Shown: piece by piece, positions 10,332-19,358 of the stretch
Numbering within the stretch: the stretch's first letter is position 1
How the letters are laid out: each line of letters opens with the position of its first letter
Translations under genes and position numbers: made by a program
The notes under the pieces: model-generated
What the model saw: only the letters and a program-made list of their open reading frames with translations
The model's database searches: none
Told to the model about the DNA's origin: nothing
NCBI RefSeq assembly: GCF_039839785.1
Contig: NZ_JBDOQT010000002.1
Coordinates: 248,001 to 312,000 of the forward strand
Reading direction: 5' to 3'
Source: Pelagibius sp. CAU 1746
Lineage (GTDB): Bacteria > Pseudomonadota > Alphaproteobacteria > Kiloniellales > Kiloniellaceae
DNA length: 64,000 bases

Positions 10332-10785
10332 CGGGTGATTCCCCCCATAACGTGTTTCACAGGCACTTCAAATCGCGCGCAACTATAGCGGCAGACAACC
10401 TCCCTGCCCACGCTTTCGGCCGCCGCCCGGCTCCGCCGTCGGCCACCGCCGGCGCCGTCGCCCTTCCGGCCTCGGGAGCCGAAAAAAATTTCTCGTGCTG
10501 GGACACCAGCCGGAAGCGGCGGCATCCGGCGCTTCCGGGATTTGCAAGCCCCCCAGTCATGGCGTTTTAACCAGTTCTTAACTCAAAATGTGGTGACCTG
10601 GAGCATATGTTGTGCTTTAATGACATCGCGTCACAAGATGCAGCAAATCGCGAGGATTTGCGGGGGATTCCGGGGCAGCGGACAGGATCAAGCCAGGGTC
10701 CAAGAAGGACGATTTAGGGCTTCTGTCCCATCATCTGTGACGCGCTGCAAGGTTAACAGACAGTAGAGAGATTGGAGATTACCGC
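10332..10785. other. Intergenic region between lemA and nrdJ
   Basis: This 454-base gap separates divergent genes, so it must hold promoters for both. The lemA-proximal half is very GC-rich with no recognisable motif. The nrdJ-proximal half is AT-richer and carries a perfect CtrA-type box at 10567-10581 and a GATTC (GANTC-type) site at 10666-10670. I see no cobalamin riboswitch and no convincing gene. Confidence 0.6.
10567..10581. promoter_or_regulatory. Perfect CtrA-type box upstream of nrdJ
   Basis: TTAACCAGTTCTTAA matches the alphaproteobacterial CtrA full site TTAA-N7-TTAA at all eight fixed positions, 205 bases before the nrdJ start. Inferred role: cell-cycle control of deoxynucleotide supply. 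Motif match only. Confidence 0.55.
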
Positions 10786-13700
10786 ATGCGGGTTGCGCGT
10801 CGCTTTACGGAAGCTGGCACCGACGTCTACGACAAGATCGAATTTCGCCGGACGTCGAGCGAGATTCGCAATCCGGACGGCTCTCTGGTGTTCCGTGCCG
10901 AGGACATCGAGGTCCCCAACTCCTGGTCGCAGGTGGCTTGCGACATCCTGGCTCAGAAGTACTTCCGCAAGCGCGGCATTCCGCTGAAGTCCAAGCGCGT
11001 GCCCGAGGACAACGTGCCGTCCTGGCTGTGGCGCAGCACGCCCGACCACGAGGCCATGACCGACATCGCCGAGGACGAGCGCTTCATCGGCGAAGCCTCG
11101 GCCAAGCAGGTCTTCCACCGCATGGCCGGCACCTGGACCTACTGGGGCTGGAAGGGCGGCTACTTCGACGCCGAGGAGGACGCCCGCGCCTACTACGACG
11201 AGATGCGCTACATGCTGGCCAAACAGATGGCCGCGCCGAACTCGCCGCAGTGGTTCAACACGGGCCTGCACTGGGCCTACGGCATCGACGGCCCCAGCCA
11301 GGGCCACCACTACGTCGACTTCTCCACCGGCGAACTGACCCGCGCCGCCAGCGCCTATGAGCACCCGCAGCCCCATGCCTGCTTCATTCAGTCGGTCGGC
11401 GACGACCTGGTGAACGAGAACGGCATCATGGACCTCTGGGTCCGCGAGGCGCGCCTCTTCAAGTACGGATCGGGCACCGGCACCAACTTCTCCTCCCTGC
11501 GCGGAGCGGGCGAGTCGCTGTCCGGCGGCGGCCGCTCCTCCGGCCTCATGTCCTTCCTCAAGATCGGCGACCGCGCCGCCGGCGCCATCAAGTCCGGCGG
11601 CACCACGCGCCGCGCCGCCAAGATGGTCACCGTCGACCTCGACCATCCGGACATCGAGGACTACATCAACTGGAAGGTCCACGAGGAGCAGAAGGTCGCG
11701 GCCCTGGTCACCGGCTCCAAGACCTGCGACAAGCACCTCAACACCATCATGCGCGCTTGCCACGAGTTCAAAGCCGTCGAGGACAGCGAGCAGACCGACG
11801 CTTTCGACCCGAAGAAGAACTTCGCGCTGAAGGCGGCCATGAAGGCGGCCCGCGCCGCCCTGGTGCCGGAGAACTACATCGCCCGCGTGGTGCAGTTCGC
11901 CAAGCAGGGCTACACCTCCATCGACTTCAAGACCTACGACACGGACTGGGATTCCGACGCCTACCTGACGGTTTCCGGCCAGAACTCCAATAACTCCGTG
12001 CGCGTGCCCAACAGCTTCATCGAAGCGGTGCTGAACGACGAGGACTGGAGCCTGATCCGGCGCACCGACGGCAAGCTGCACAAGAAGGTCGGGGCCCGCG
12101 AGCTGTGGGATCAGATCTCCTACGCCGCCTGGGCCTGCGCCGATCCGGGCATGCAGTACGACACCACCATCAACGAGTGGCACACCTGCCCAGCCTCCGG
12201 GCGCATCAATGGCTCCAACCCCTGCTCGGAGTACATGTTCCTCGACGACACGGCCTGCAATCTGGCCTCGTTGAACCTCATGGCCTTCCGCCGCGGCGAC
12301 GATCCCTTCGACGTCGAGGCCTACGAGCACGCGGTGCGGCTGTGGACCCTGACCCTGGAAATCGCGGTGCTGATGGCGCAGTTCCCCTCGGCGGAGATCG
12401 CCCAGCGGTCTTACGACTTCCGCACCCTGGGCCTGGGCTACGCCAACCTGGGCGGCCTGCTCATGGCCTCCGGCGTCCCCTACGACTCCGAGGAGGGCCG
12501 CACCCTGGCCGCGGCGCTGACCGCGATCATGACCGGCGTCTCCTACGCCACCTCGGCGGAGATGGCCGAGGAGTTGGGTCCCTTCCCCCGCTACCAGGAC
12601 AACGCGGAGCATATGCTGCGCGTCATCCGCAACCACCGCCACGCCGCCTATGGCCATCGCGCCAACTACGACGACCTCTCCATCACGCCGCTGCCGCTGG
12701 AGCCCCGCGGCTGCCCGGACAAGGCCCTGATCAAAGCGGCCAAGAACGCCTGGGACAAGGCGCTGAAGCTGGGCGAGAAGTATGGTTACCGCAACGCCCA
12801 AGCAACGGTCATCGCCCCGACCGGCACCATCGGCCTGGTGATGGATTGCGACACCACCGGCATCGAGCCGGACTTCGCCATCGTGAAGTTCAAGAAGCTG
12901 GCCGGCGGCGGCTATTTCAAGATCATCAACCGCACGGTGCCCGAGGCGCTGCGCACCCTGGGCTACGGCGAAGGCGAGATCGAAACCATCATCCGTCACG
13001 CGGTGGGCCACGGCACCCTGCTGGACGCCCCCGGCATCAACCACGATCGCCTGAAGGCCAAGGGCTTCACCGAAGCCGCCCTGCAGGCCCTGGAAGCGGG
13101 CCTGGCCAGCGCCTTCGATGTCAAGTTCGCCTTCAACAAGTGGACCCTGGGCGAGGACTTCTGCACCAAAGCCCTGGGCTTCACCCGGGCCGAGCTGGAG
13201 GACGTCTCCTTCGACATGCTGAGCGCCCTGGGCTTCACCAAGGAGGAGGTCGATCAGGCCAACAGCTACTGCTGCGGCGCCATGACTCTGGAGGGAGCGC
13301 CCGGTCTGAAGGAGGCGCACCTGCCGGTCTTCGACTGCGCCAATGCCTGCGGGCGCCACGGCAAGCGCTACCTCTCGGTGGAGAGCCACATTCGTATGAT
13401 GGCGGCGGCCCAGCCCTTCATCTCCGGCGCCATCTCCAAGACCATCAACATGCCCAACGACGCCACAGTCGAGGACTGCAAGGAGGCCTACATGCTGTCC
13501 TGGCGCCTGGGCCTCAAGGCCAACGCGCTGTACCGCGACGGCTCCAAGCTCTCGCAGCCGCTGACCTCCAGCATCCTCGACTCCATCGACGACGAGGAGG
13601 ATGAGACCCTGGCGGAGAAGGTCGCCGCGGCCAGCCAGCCGGAGCGCGCCCAAATCGTCGCCGAGCGCATCATCGAGCGGGTGGTGGAACGCAGCCGCGA

Positions 13701-14484
13701 GCGGGACCGCCTGCCGCAGCGGCGCAAGGGCTATACCCAAAAGGCCGTGGTCGGCGGTCACAAGGTCTATCTCCGTACCGGCGAATACGAAGACGGCAAG
13801 GTCGGCGAAATCTTCATCGACATGCACAAGGAAGGCGCCGCCTTCCGCAGCCTGATGAATAACTTCGCCATCGCCATTTCCATCGGCTTGCAGTACGGCG
13901 TGCCGCTGGAAGAGTACGTGGAGGCTTTCACCTTCACGCGTTTCGAACCCTCGGGCATGGTGGACGGCAACGACACCATCAAGATGGCCACCTCCGTGCT
14001 CGATTACATTTTCCGGGAGCTTGCGATCTCCTACCTCGGCCGTAACGACCTGGCCCACGTGGAACCGGCGGATATCATGCCGGACAGCCTGGGCACCGGC
14101 GACGGCCAGGGAGATTTGCCGCAAGACGCGGTGGAAACCGTCCGCCGCTACGCCTCCAAAGGCTTCGTGCGCAATCAGCTCCTGGTCGTGAACGGCGGCG
14201 CTGCCAACGGAACCACGGGTATGTCTGCTGGGGCGACCCAGACGACCACCGTGACCGCCGGCAGCGTCACCCAAGAGCTCGTCGGCTCCGCAGGCACCGC
14301 CGAAGCCGTTGCCGTCGAGACCACGGTCGTCCGCGAGGTCGACACGCGTCTGGAGCGCGTCCGCGAAGCCCGCATGAAAGGCTACGAGGGCGACTCCTGC
14401 GCGGAGTGCGGTAACTTTACGCTGGTGCGCAATGGCACGTGCCTCAAGTGCGCAACCTGCGGCAGCACCAGCGGCTGCTCATGA
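10786..14484 (+). CDS. nrdJ: Vitamin B12-dependent ribonucleotide reductase (class II)
   Basis: Reduces ribonucleotides to deoxyribonucleotides using adenosylcobalamin, without needing oxygen. The 1232-residue protein has the long NrdJ form usual in alphaproteobacteria. Visible blocks include [11 protein letters not shown] near the N-terminus, [13 protein letters not shown] (about 226), [10 protein letters not shown], the [21 protein letters not shown] active-site region (about 478) and [20 protein letters not shown]. The last 30 residues carry [18 protein letters not shown] plus CGSTSGCS, the cysteine-rich tail expected to re-reduce the active site or bind zinc. ATG start with GGAGA ten bases before. 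A strong hairpin terminator follows. No other RNR genes are in the window. Confidence 0.97.
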   Translation: MRVARRFTEAGTDVYDKIEFRRTSSEIRNPDGSLVFRAEDIEVPNSWSQVACDILAQKYFRKRGIPLKSKRVPEDNVPSWLWRSTPDHEAMTDIAEDERFIGEASAKQVFHRMAGTWTYWGWKGGYFDAEEDARAYYDEMRYMLAKQMAAPNSPQWFNTGLHWAYGIDGPSQGHHYVDFSTGELTRAASAYEHPQPHACFIQSVGDDLVNENGIMDLWVREARLFKYGSGTGTNFSSLRGAGESLSGGGRSSGLMSFLKIGDRAAGAIKSGGTTRRAAKMVTVDLDHPDIEDYINWKVHEEQKVAALVTGSKTCDKHLNTIMRACHEFKAVEDSEQTDAFDPKKNFALKAAMKAARAALVPENYIARVVQFAKQGYTSIDFKTYDTDWDSDAYLTVSGQNSNNSVRVPNSFIEAVLNDEDWSLIRRTDGKLHKKVGARELWDQISYAAWACADPGMQYDTTINEWHTCPASGRINGSNPCSEYMFLDDTACNLASLNLMAFRRGDDPFDVEAYEHAVRLWTLTLEIAVLMAQFPSAEIAQRSYDFRTLGLGYANLGGLLMASGVPYDSEEGRTLAAALTAIMTGVSYATSAEMAEELGPFPRYQDNAEHMLRVIRNHRHAAYGHRANYDDLSITPLPLEPRGCPDKALIKAAKNAWDKALKLGEKYGYRNAQATVIAPTGTIGLVMDCDTTGIEPDFAIVKFKKLAGGGYFKIINRTVPEALRTLGYGEGEIETIIRHAVGHGTLLDAPGINHDRLKAKGFTEAALQALEAGLASAFDVKFAFNKWTLGEDFCTKALGFTRAELEDVSFDMLSALGFTKEEVDQANSYCCGAMTLEGAPGLKEAHLPVFDCANACGRHGKRYLSVESHIRMMAAAQPFISGAISKTINMPNDATVEDCKEAYMLSWRLGLKANALYRDGSKLSQPLTSSILDSIDDEEDETLAEKVAAASQPERAQIVAERIIERVVERSRERDRLPQRRKGYTQKAVVGGHKVYLRTGEYEDGKVGEIFIDMHKEGAAFRSLMNNFAIAISIGLQYGVPLEEYVEAFTFTRFEPSGMVDGNDTIKMATSVLDYIFRELAISYLGRNDLAHVEPADIMPDSLGTGDGQGDLPQDAVETVRRYASKGFVRNQLLVVNGGAANGTTGMSAGATQTTTVTAGSVTQELVGSAGTAEAVAVETTVVREVDTRLERVREARMKGYEGDSCAECGNFTLVRNGTCLKCATCGSTSGCS

Positions 14485-14560
14485 GGAGTAGCAGGACAGT
14501 AACTCACGTAGAGCCTCCTACCTGTATGACTCACGTCTGAGTTCTCCCTGTGAACTTGAA

Positions 14561-14597
14561 GGGGTGCCCCGCGGCGGCGGCGCACCCCCTTCTTTTT
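14561..14597 (+). terminator. Intrinsic terminator of nrdJ
   Basis: GGGGTGC (14561-14567) pairs with GCACCCC (14582-14588) around a GC-rich loop, followed by a CTTCTTTTT tract, 77 bases after the nrdJ stop. Confidence 0.85.
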
Positions 14598-14619
14598 GCC
14601 GGCTCGGCCCCGGTCCCGC

Positions 14620-16419
14620 TTACGACACCGGCCAGAAAATCGGAATGATCATCGTCGCGACCGCCCAGAGGATGACGTTCAGGGGCAGGCCGACTTTGAC
14701 GAAATCGGCGAAACGATAGCCGCCCGCGCTGTATACGAAGGTGTTGGTCTGGTAGCCGATCGGCGTGGCGAAGGAAGCACTGGCGGCGAACATGACGGCG
14801 ACGACGAAGGGACGCGGATCGACACCCAGTTGCACGGCAATGCCCGCCGCGATGGGGGTCAATAGGATCGCAGCCGCATTGTTGCTCATGATCTCGGTCA
14901 GGATCGAGGTGATCAGGTAAACTGCCGAAAGGACCGCCAGCGGCCCCAGCATCCCTGCGACGATTGCGAGGCTCTGTACGATCGTCAGGGCGGCGCCTGT
15001 CTTCTCCATGGCGAGGCCGATGGCCAACATGCCGAAGATCAGCATCAGAATGTTCCAGCGTACGGAGGCATAGGCTTCCTCGGCATCGAGGCATCGCAGG
15101 GCAACGACACCCGTGGCCGCAAGAAGCGCCAGGGCAGCAATGGGAAGAAACTCGAAAGCCGAGAGCCCCATGACCAGCAAGACGGCCAAAATCGCAATGG
15201 GCGCTTTATCCCGCCTCAGCGGGCGGCCCGTGGGCTGGGTCAGGTTGACCAGCTCCTTGTAGTCGAAGAGGCGTTTCATGCTGTCTGCCGACCCCTCGAG
15301 CAGCAACGTGTCGCCCATGCGCAGCCGCACATTGTCGAAGCTGCCGGGCAGGCCCTCGCCACGCCGGTGGATGGCGAGAATGTAAGCGCCATAGAGGCGC
15401 CGCAGATTTAGGTCTGCGACCCGGCGGCCGAGAAAACGCGACTGCGGGCCCACCACGCCTTCCATAATGACGGTCTCCCGCGCACCGATCGGCTCGATGG
15501 CGTGCACTTCCTTGCGCCCGAAGGCGACGTCGCCCGCCTCTCGAAGCCCCAGCATGTCCCCGACCTTGCTGCGGACAACCACGCGGTCGCCTGGTTGCAG
15601 CAGGGCTTCGGCCATGGCCATTCCGAGAGAGCGCTCGTCGCGAATCAAATCAACGACGCGCAAGCCCCGCGCCTCTGAAAAGCCGGCGTCCTTCAAGTGT
15701 TTGCCAACGAGAGGGGAATCGAGCGGCACCAGGACGTCTGCCAGAAAATGCCGGTCCTCGGAACGCGGCAGGATATCGGACAGGATTTCCCGATCGGGTA
15801 ACAGCCAGCGGCCGACCGACACCAGATAGACAATGCCGACAAAGCCCATGATGAGACCGGCTGCCGTGATTTCAAACATCCCGAAGGGCGCCATGCCATG
15901 CTCCTGGGCGACACCGTCGACCAGAAGGTTGGTCGATGTCCCGATAAGCGTTGTAGAGCCACCGAAGATGCTGGCGAAGGACAAGGGGATCAGCAGCTTG
16001 GAGGGGCGTATGCCCATTGCTTGCGCGAGGCCGATGACGACCGGCGTCAGGATCACCACTACCGGAGTATTGTTGATGAAGGCAGATAGGAGCATCACGC
16101 TGCCGAGGAGCACGACCGTCGACAACAGAGGCGTACGCCCGCCAGCGCGGCCGACGGCGCGGCCGAGGCTATCGATCACGCCGGTCCGCTCCAGCGCGGC
16201 GCTGAGGACGAACATCGCGGCAATGGTAAAGGGCGCCGGATTGCTGAACACACTCAGCACATCGGCGGTAGAGAGAATTCCGGTGACTAACAGCACGCCG
16301 ACCGCGCAGAGCGCAACGATGTCAGGCGGCATCCGCTCGCGCACAAAGCCGAAAAAAACCAAGACGACGAGCAGCAGGACGACAGCAATCTGCAGGGCCG
16401 GCCAATCAATGAATTGCAT
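14620..16419 (-). CDS. SLC13 family permease with two TrkA-C domains
   Basis: Divalent-anion or dicarboxylate/sulfate sodium symporter of the ArsB/NhaD-DASS superfamily, in the inner membrane. The 599 residues comprise about six hydrophobic helices, two TrkA-C (RCK-C) domains in the central cytosolic loop (about 205-275 and 290-370, e.g. VLVPLDSPLVGKHLKDAGF and VVGPQSRFLGRRVADLNLRR), then six more helices. Conserved substrate-site motifs are NTPVVVILTPVV and SNNAAAILLTPIA. ATG 16419 is chosen because AAGGTGAG sits six bases before it; a GTG six bases upstream is too close. A perfect palindrome lies 75 bases upstream. Substrate cannot be told from sequence. Confidence 0.9.
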   Translation of the reverse strand: MQFIDWPALQIAVVLLLVVLVFFGFVRERMPPDIVALCAVGVLLVTGILSTADVLSVFSNPAPFTIAAMFVLSAALERTGVIDSLGRAVGRAGGRTPLLSTVVLLGSVMLLSAFINNTPVVVILTPVVIGLAQAMGIRPSKLLIPLSFASIFGGSTTLIGTSTNLLVDGVAQEHGMAPFGMFEITAAGLIMGFVGIVYLVSVGRWLLPDREILSDILPRSEDRHFLADVLVPLDSPLVGKHLKDAGFSEARGLRVVDLIRDERSLGMAMAEALLQPGDRVVVRSKVGDMLGLREAGDVAFGRKEVHAIEPIGARETVIMEGVVGPQSRFLGRRVADLNLRRLYGAYILAIHRRGEGLPGSFDNVRLRMGDTLLLEGSADSMKRLFDYKELVNLTQPTGRPLRRDKAPIAILAVLLVMGLSAFEFLPIAALALLAATGVVALRCLDAEEAYASVRWNILMLIFGMLAIGLAMEKTGAALTIVQSLAIVAGMLGPLAVLSAVYLITSILTEIMSNNAAAILLTPIAAGIAVQLGVDPRPFVVAVMFAASASFATPIGYQTNTFVYSAGGYRFADFVKVGLPLNVILWAVATMIIPIFWPVS

Positions 16420-16493
16420 GCGCACTCACCTTCTCAGCGTCCACCCCGCCCGGAAACGGCTGCCCGAACCGTTAGCAGTGTCTGGGCCGATTA

Positions 16494-16511
16494 TCACTTG
16501 GCGCCAAGTGA
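16494..16511. promoter_or_regulatory. Perfect 18-bp palindrome upstream of the SLC13 gene
   Basis: TCACTTGGCGCCAAGTGA is a perfect dyad in the 180-base gap between the histidine kinase stop and the permease start. A further inverted pair, AGTGACA (16507-16513) and TGTCACT (16529-16535), reuses its right arm. There is no T-run, so an operator is more likely than a terminator. Confidence 0.5.
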
Positions 16512-16599
16512 CAGTCCATCGCCATAAATGTCACTGCGGGAATGCGGGTTCTTGCGGTACAACCGCAGTAGGCGCCTTGTGGGATGGCCCGGCGGAGAG

Positions 16600-18411
16600 C
16601 TAGCCGGTGCGCGCTTCGGCCTTCGTGGAGCGCTCCCTTCGCACCCGCTCCGGCGGCAGGGTGAAGGTGACCGTGGTCCCTCTGCCGACTTCGCTCTCCA
16701 GCTTCAGCCTGCCGCCGTGCAAGTCGACGAGCTGATTGACGATGGAAAGGCCCAGGCCGGTGCCCTCCTGCAGCAACGTCCTGTCACCCGCCACCTGCTC
16801 GAAAGGATGCAGGACGCGCTCCAAGTCGCACGCGGGGATGCCCATCCCGGTATCGGCGACGAAGATATCGAGCGCCCCATCGGCTACCGGCCGGGCGCCG
16901 ACGACGATACGCCCGCCCGCCGGCGTATGCCGCACCGCGTTGGACAGCAGATTGATGAGGATCTGGCGCAGAGCCCGGCCGTCGGCCAGGATGACGTGTC
17001 CGGCGGCCTCGCTTTCGACCGCGAGATCCAGCCCGCAGTTGGCGCAGTTCTCGCGGAACATGGCGGCACTCTCGTCCAGCGCGTCGACCACCGGGAACCA
17101 GTTTTCGTTGAGCTCCACGGCGCCGGCTTCGATGCGCGAGATATCCAGCAGATCGTTGATGAGCGAAAGCAGGTGACGCGCCGACACGCGAATATCCTGC
17201 AGGTATTCCTGATAGCGCGCCGAGCCGATCTTGCCGAAGGTCTCCGCCAGGATCACCTCGGAGAAGCCGAGGATGGCGTTCAATGGCGTGCGCAGCTCAT
17301 GGCTCATGTTCGCCAGAAAGGCGGATTTTGAGCGGTTGGCCTCCTCTGCACGCAGCCGCGCCTCGTGCTCGTCCCGCTTGGAGCGCTCCATCGCCTCGGC
17401 CATGACGTTGAAAGAGGTTTGCAGGTCGCGCACCTCCTCCGGCACCAACGCGCCCTCACTCACCGGCGTGCGCGCCTCGGCATTGCCGGCGGCCATGCGC
17501 CGGGCGGCCTGGGAAACCGCACGCAGGGGCCGCGTCATGTAGTAAGCCACCAGCACTCCGATGAGCAATGCGACCCCCACGCCGATGGCGACGACGATCA
17601 AGGCCGACCGGCTGACCTGCTCCGCCCGGTCGCGCAATTCATCGATCGGCTGCGTCACCAGAACGCCCCAGCCGATCCCCTCGACCCTCGTGTACGCCGC
17701 CACCATCTCCGTATTCATCAGCGGTTCGTCGAAGATCGCGACGCCGGCCTCGCCATGCAGGACGGCCTGCACCGGCGCCACACCGGAAAGGTCGTGCATC
17801 TCATCGCGCCACGCGCCGTGAGGATGCGCCAGCACCCGCCCGGTCTGGTCGACGATCACGGCGTGTCCCTGCCGGCCGAAGACGATGCTCTGCGCCAGTC
17901 CGACAAAGAGGTCCGTGTAGAGCGCACCCACCACCAGCCTGCCGTCATGCTCCATCGCAAGGTAGATGGTCGGCGATCCGTCGGGACCCATCGTTACCGG
18001 GCTCATGGCGGCCCCCTCGGCCGGAACGAGGGAGCGAAAAAACTCGAAGGTCTCGGGGGACAGCCTCTCCGGGCAGCGGTTATCGAAGCTGTCGATGCGC
18101 AGTGCAATCCGCCGGTCACCGGGATCGAACGCGCAGATATTGCGAAAATTGAGATCCTGCAGCAGGGGTTCCGCGCCGTCCAGATGACCGTGTGCGCCCA
18201 GGTTGCTGGTCACAAGACGGAAGGTGGCCACCGCGTCGCGATGGTAGTTCGCCAGGGAAAGCCCCAGAGTCTGCGCGATCAGCAGGTGGCGGTCACGAAC
18301 GTCTTCCAGTTCGCTGGACATCGATTGGGCGTGGGGCCAGGCCCAGAACAACACGAGCGGGACCACGGTCACCAGACCGAACAGCATCAACAGAAGGTAT
18401 CGCAGCTTCAT
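16600..18411 (-). CDS. Membrane sensor histidine kinase, Cache-HAMP-HisKA-HATPase
   Basis: Two-component sensor kinase of 603 residues. Membrane helix at about 5-22, a large periplasmic sensor resembling a double Cache domain (about 25-270, with GRQGHAVIVDQTGRVLAHP), second helix at about 275-300, HAMP (about 300-350), HisKA with SHELRTPLNAILGFSE (phospho-acceptor His near 370), and HATPase with a glycine box GTGLGLSIV near the C-terminus. I chose ATG 18411 because it is followed by a proper membrane helix and preceded by a GGGGAG-like site; the longer reading frame upstream is low-quality. No response regulator is adjacent. The permease downstream on the same strand may be its target or its transport partner. 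Confidence 0.92.
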   Translation of the reverse strand: MKLRYLLLMLFGLVTVVPLVLFWAWPHAQSMSSELEDVRDRHLLIAQTLGLSLANYHRDAVATFRLVTSNLGAHGHLDGAEPLLQDLNFRNICAFDPGDRRIALRIDSFDNRCPERLSPETFEFFRSLVPAEGAAMSPVTMGPDGSPTIYLAMEHDGRLVVGALYTDLFVGLAQSIVFGRQGHAVIVDQTGRVLAHPHGAWRDEMHDLSGVAPVQAVLHGEAGVAIFDEPLMNTEMVAAYTRVEGIGWGVLVTQPIDELRDRAEQVSRSALIVVAIGVGVALLIGVLVAYYMTRPLRAVSQAARRMAAGNAEARTPVSEGALVPEEVRDLQTSFNVMAEAMERSKRDEHEARLRAEEANRSKSAFLANMSHELRTPLNAILGFSEVILAETFGKIGSARYQEYLQDIRVSARHLLSLINDLLDISRIEAGAVELNENWFPVVDALDESAAMFRENCANCGLDLAVESEAAGHVILADGRALRQILINLLSNAVRHTPAGGRIVVGARPVADGALDIFVADTGMGIPACDLERVLHPFEQVAGDRTLLQEGTGLGLSIVNQLVDLHGGRLKLESEVGRGTTVTFTLPPERVRRERSTKAEARTG

Positions 18412-18827
18412 GCCCGCTCCCCCCCCAACGGCCCCGCCGGTCAATGCCTCCGGCGTTACGAACAAGGCCGCGCCATTCTGCGTGGCGCCGGCGCTCTCCC
18501 TGTTCTTCGGGCCTGTCCGAAATCCCTGCTCAGGGCGCTTACGTAGCGCACAGTATAGAATGCTTTTTCGGGAACTTCTTCCTTTCCTGTCAGCCGCGGG
18601 ACGATTCTTGGGGTCTCCTTCGCCTCCCGCGACCATGCCGCAGCGCAATGGAAACTGGGAGCTGTGGTCGGCGCCGATCACCCCTCCCGCCGATCAACCC
18701 TTCCCGTGGTCCCGGCGCAGACCGGCGAGAAGAGGTCCTCGGCGGGCTTGTAGCCCCTTGGCGCCGGGAGCTATGCTCCCGGCGCTTTTACAACCAGACC
18801 ATACATGTTTGATGGAGGATCCGCCCT
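18412..18827. other. Intergenic region between the histidine kinase and ridA-like gene
   Basis: A 416-base divergent gap with no supported gene. It holds a perfect 11-bp inverted repeat followed by TTTT at 18761-18789 (listed separately), and a Shine-Dalgarno GGAGGA for the RidA gene. A TATAGA at 18554-18559 lacks a good -35. Confidence 0.6.
18761..18789 (+). terminator. Orphan hairpin with T-run (terminator or operator) upstream of ridA-like gene
   Basis: GCGCCGGGAGC and GCTCCCGGCGC form a perfect 11-bp stem with a TAT loop, followed by TTTTA. It has terminator form on the plus strand, yet no plus-strand gene precedes it. Alternatively a TTGTAG (18748-18753) and TATGCT (18772-18777), 18 bases apart, would make it an operator overlapping a promoter for the RidA gene. 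Confidence 0.5.
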
Positions 18828-19295
18828 ATGGCAGGAGAAGTGGACGCCCGGCTCGCCGAACTGGGGATCGATGTGCCGGAGGCCGCCGCCCCGGTCGCCA
18901 ACTACGTCGGCTATGTGCAGACCGGAAACCTGGTTTTCATCTCCGGGCAGGTTCCCATCAAGGACGGCAAGTTCCAGTACCAGGGCAAGCTGGGCGAGAG
19001 CATGTCGGTGGAGGACGCCCAGGCGGCAGCGCGCCTTTGCGCCATTAACGTCATCGCCCAGGCCAAGGCCGCCTGCGGCGGCGATCTGGACCGGGTGGCG
19101 CGGGTGGTCAAACTGACCGGTTTCGTCAACTCGACCGGTGACTTCAACGACCAGCCGAAGGTGGTTAACGGCGCCTCCGACTTCATGGTGGAGGTCTTTG
19201 GCGACAAGGGCCGCCATTCCCGCGCCGCCGTCTCCGCCGCCTCCCTGCCCGCCGGCGTCGCCGTCGAGGTCGAGGCCGTGGTGGAAATCAACTAA
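18828..19295 (+). CDS. RidA family protein (YjgF/YER057c/UK114)
   Basis: A 155-residue RidA-superfamily protein. RidA proper hydrolyses reactive enamine/imine intermediates; related subfamilies have other or unknown roles. Visible: NYVGYVQTGNLVFISGQVPIKDG, the trimer core, and a C-terminal GRHSRAAVSAASLPAGVAVEVEAVVEI. The archetypal RidA arginine lies in an RxxV-type SRAAV-S context, which is kept (HSRAAV). This N-terminally longer form corresponds to the COG0251-like group that is 150-155 residues. GGAGGA precedes the ATG. A glutamine synthetase-like gene follows 63 bases later on the same strand. Confidence 0.92.
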   Translation: MAGEVDARLAELGIDVPEAAAPVANYVGYVQTGNLVFISGQVPIKDGKFQYQGKLGESMSVEDAQAAARLCAINVIAQAKAACGGDLDRVARVVKLTGFVNSTGDFNDQPKVVNGASDFMVEVFGDKGRHSRAAVSAASLPAGVAVEVEAVVEIN

Positions 19296-19358
19296 CAGAA
19301 ACCGGCCGGCGGCCACGCCCCTTGACGGGGCGAACGGCCGCCGGGCCAAATAGAGATC

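Noticed and set aside
10332-10785. Possible cobalamin riboswitch before nrdJ
   Set aside because: No B12-box (GCCACTG-type) or matching helices were seen. Cobalamin use by the enzyme does not require one.
10753-14274. Minus-strand open frame of 1173 codons
   Set aside because: Antisense to nrdJ, with His/Gly/Asp-rich unstructured translation. nrdJ on the plus strand is certain.
18412-18760. Possible 6S or other structured RNA before the orphan hairpin
   Set aside because: Some pairing between the ends can be drawn, but it needs several bulges, and the usual 6S neighbours are absent.
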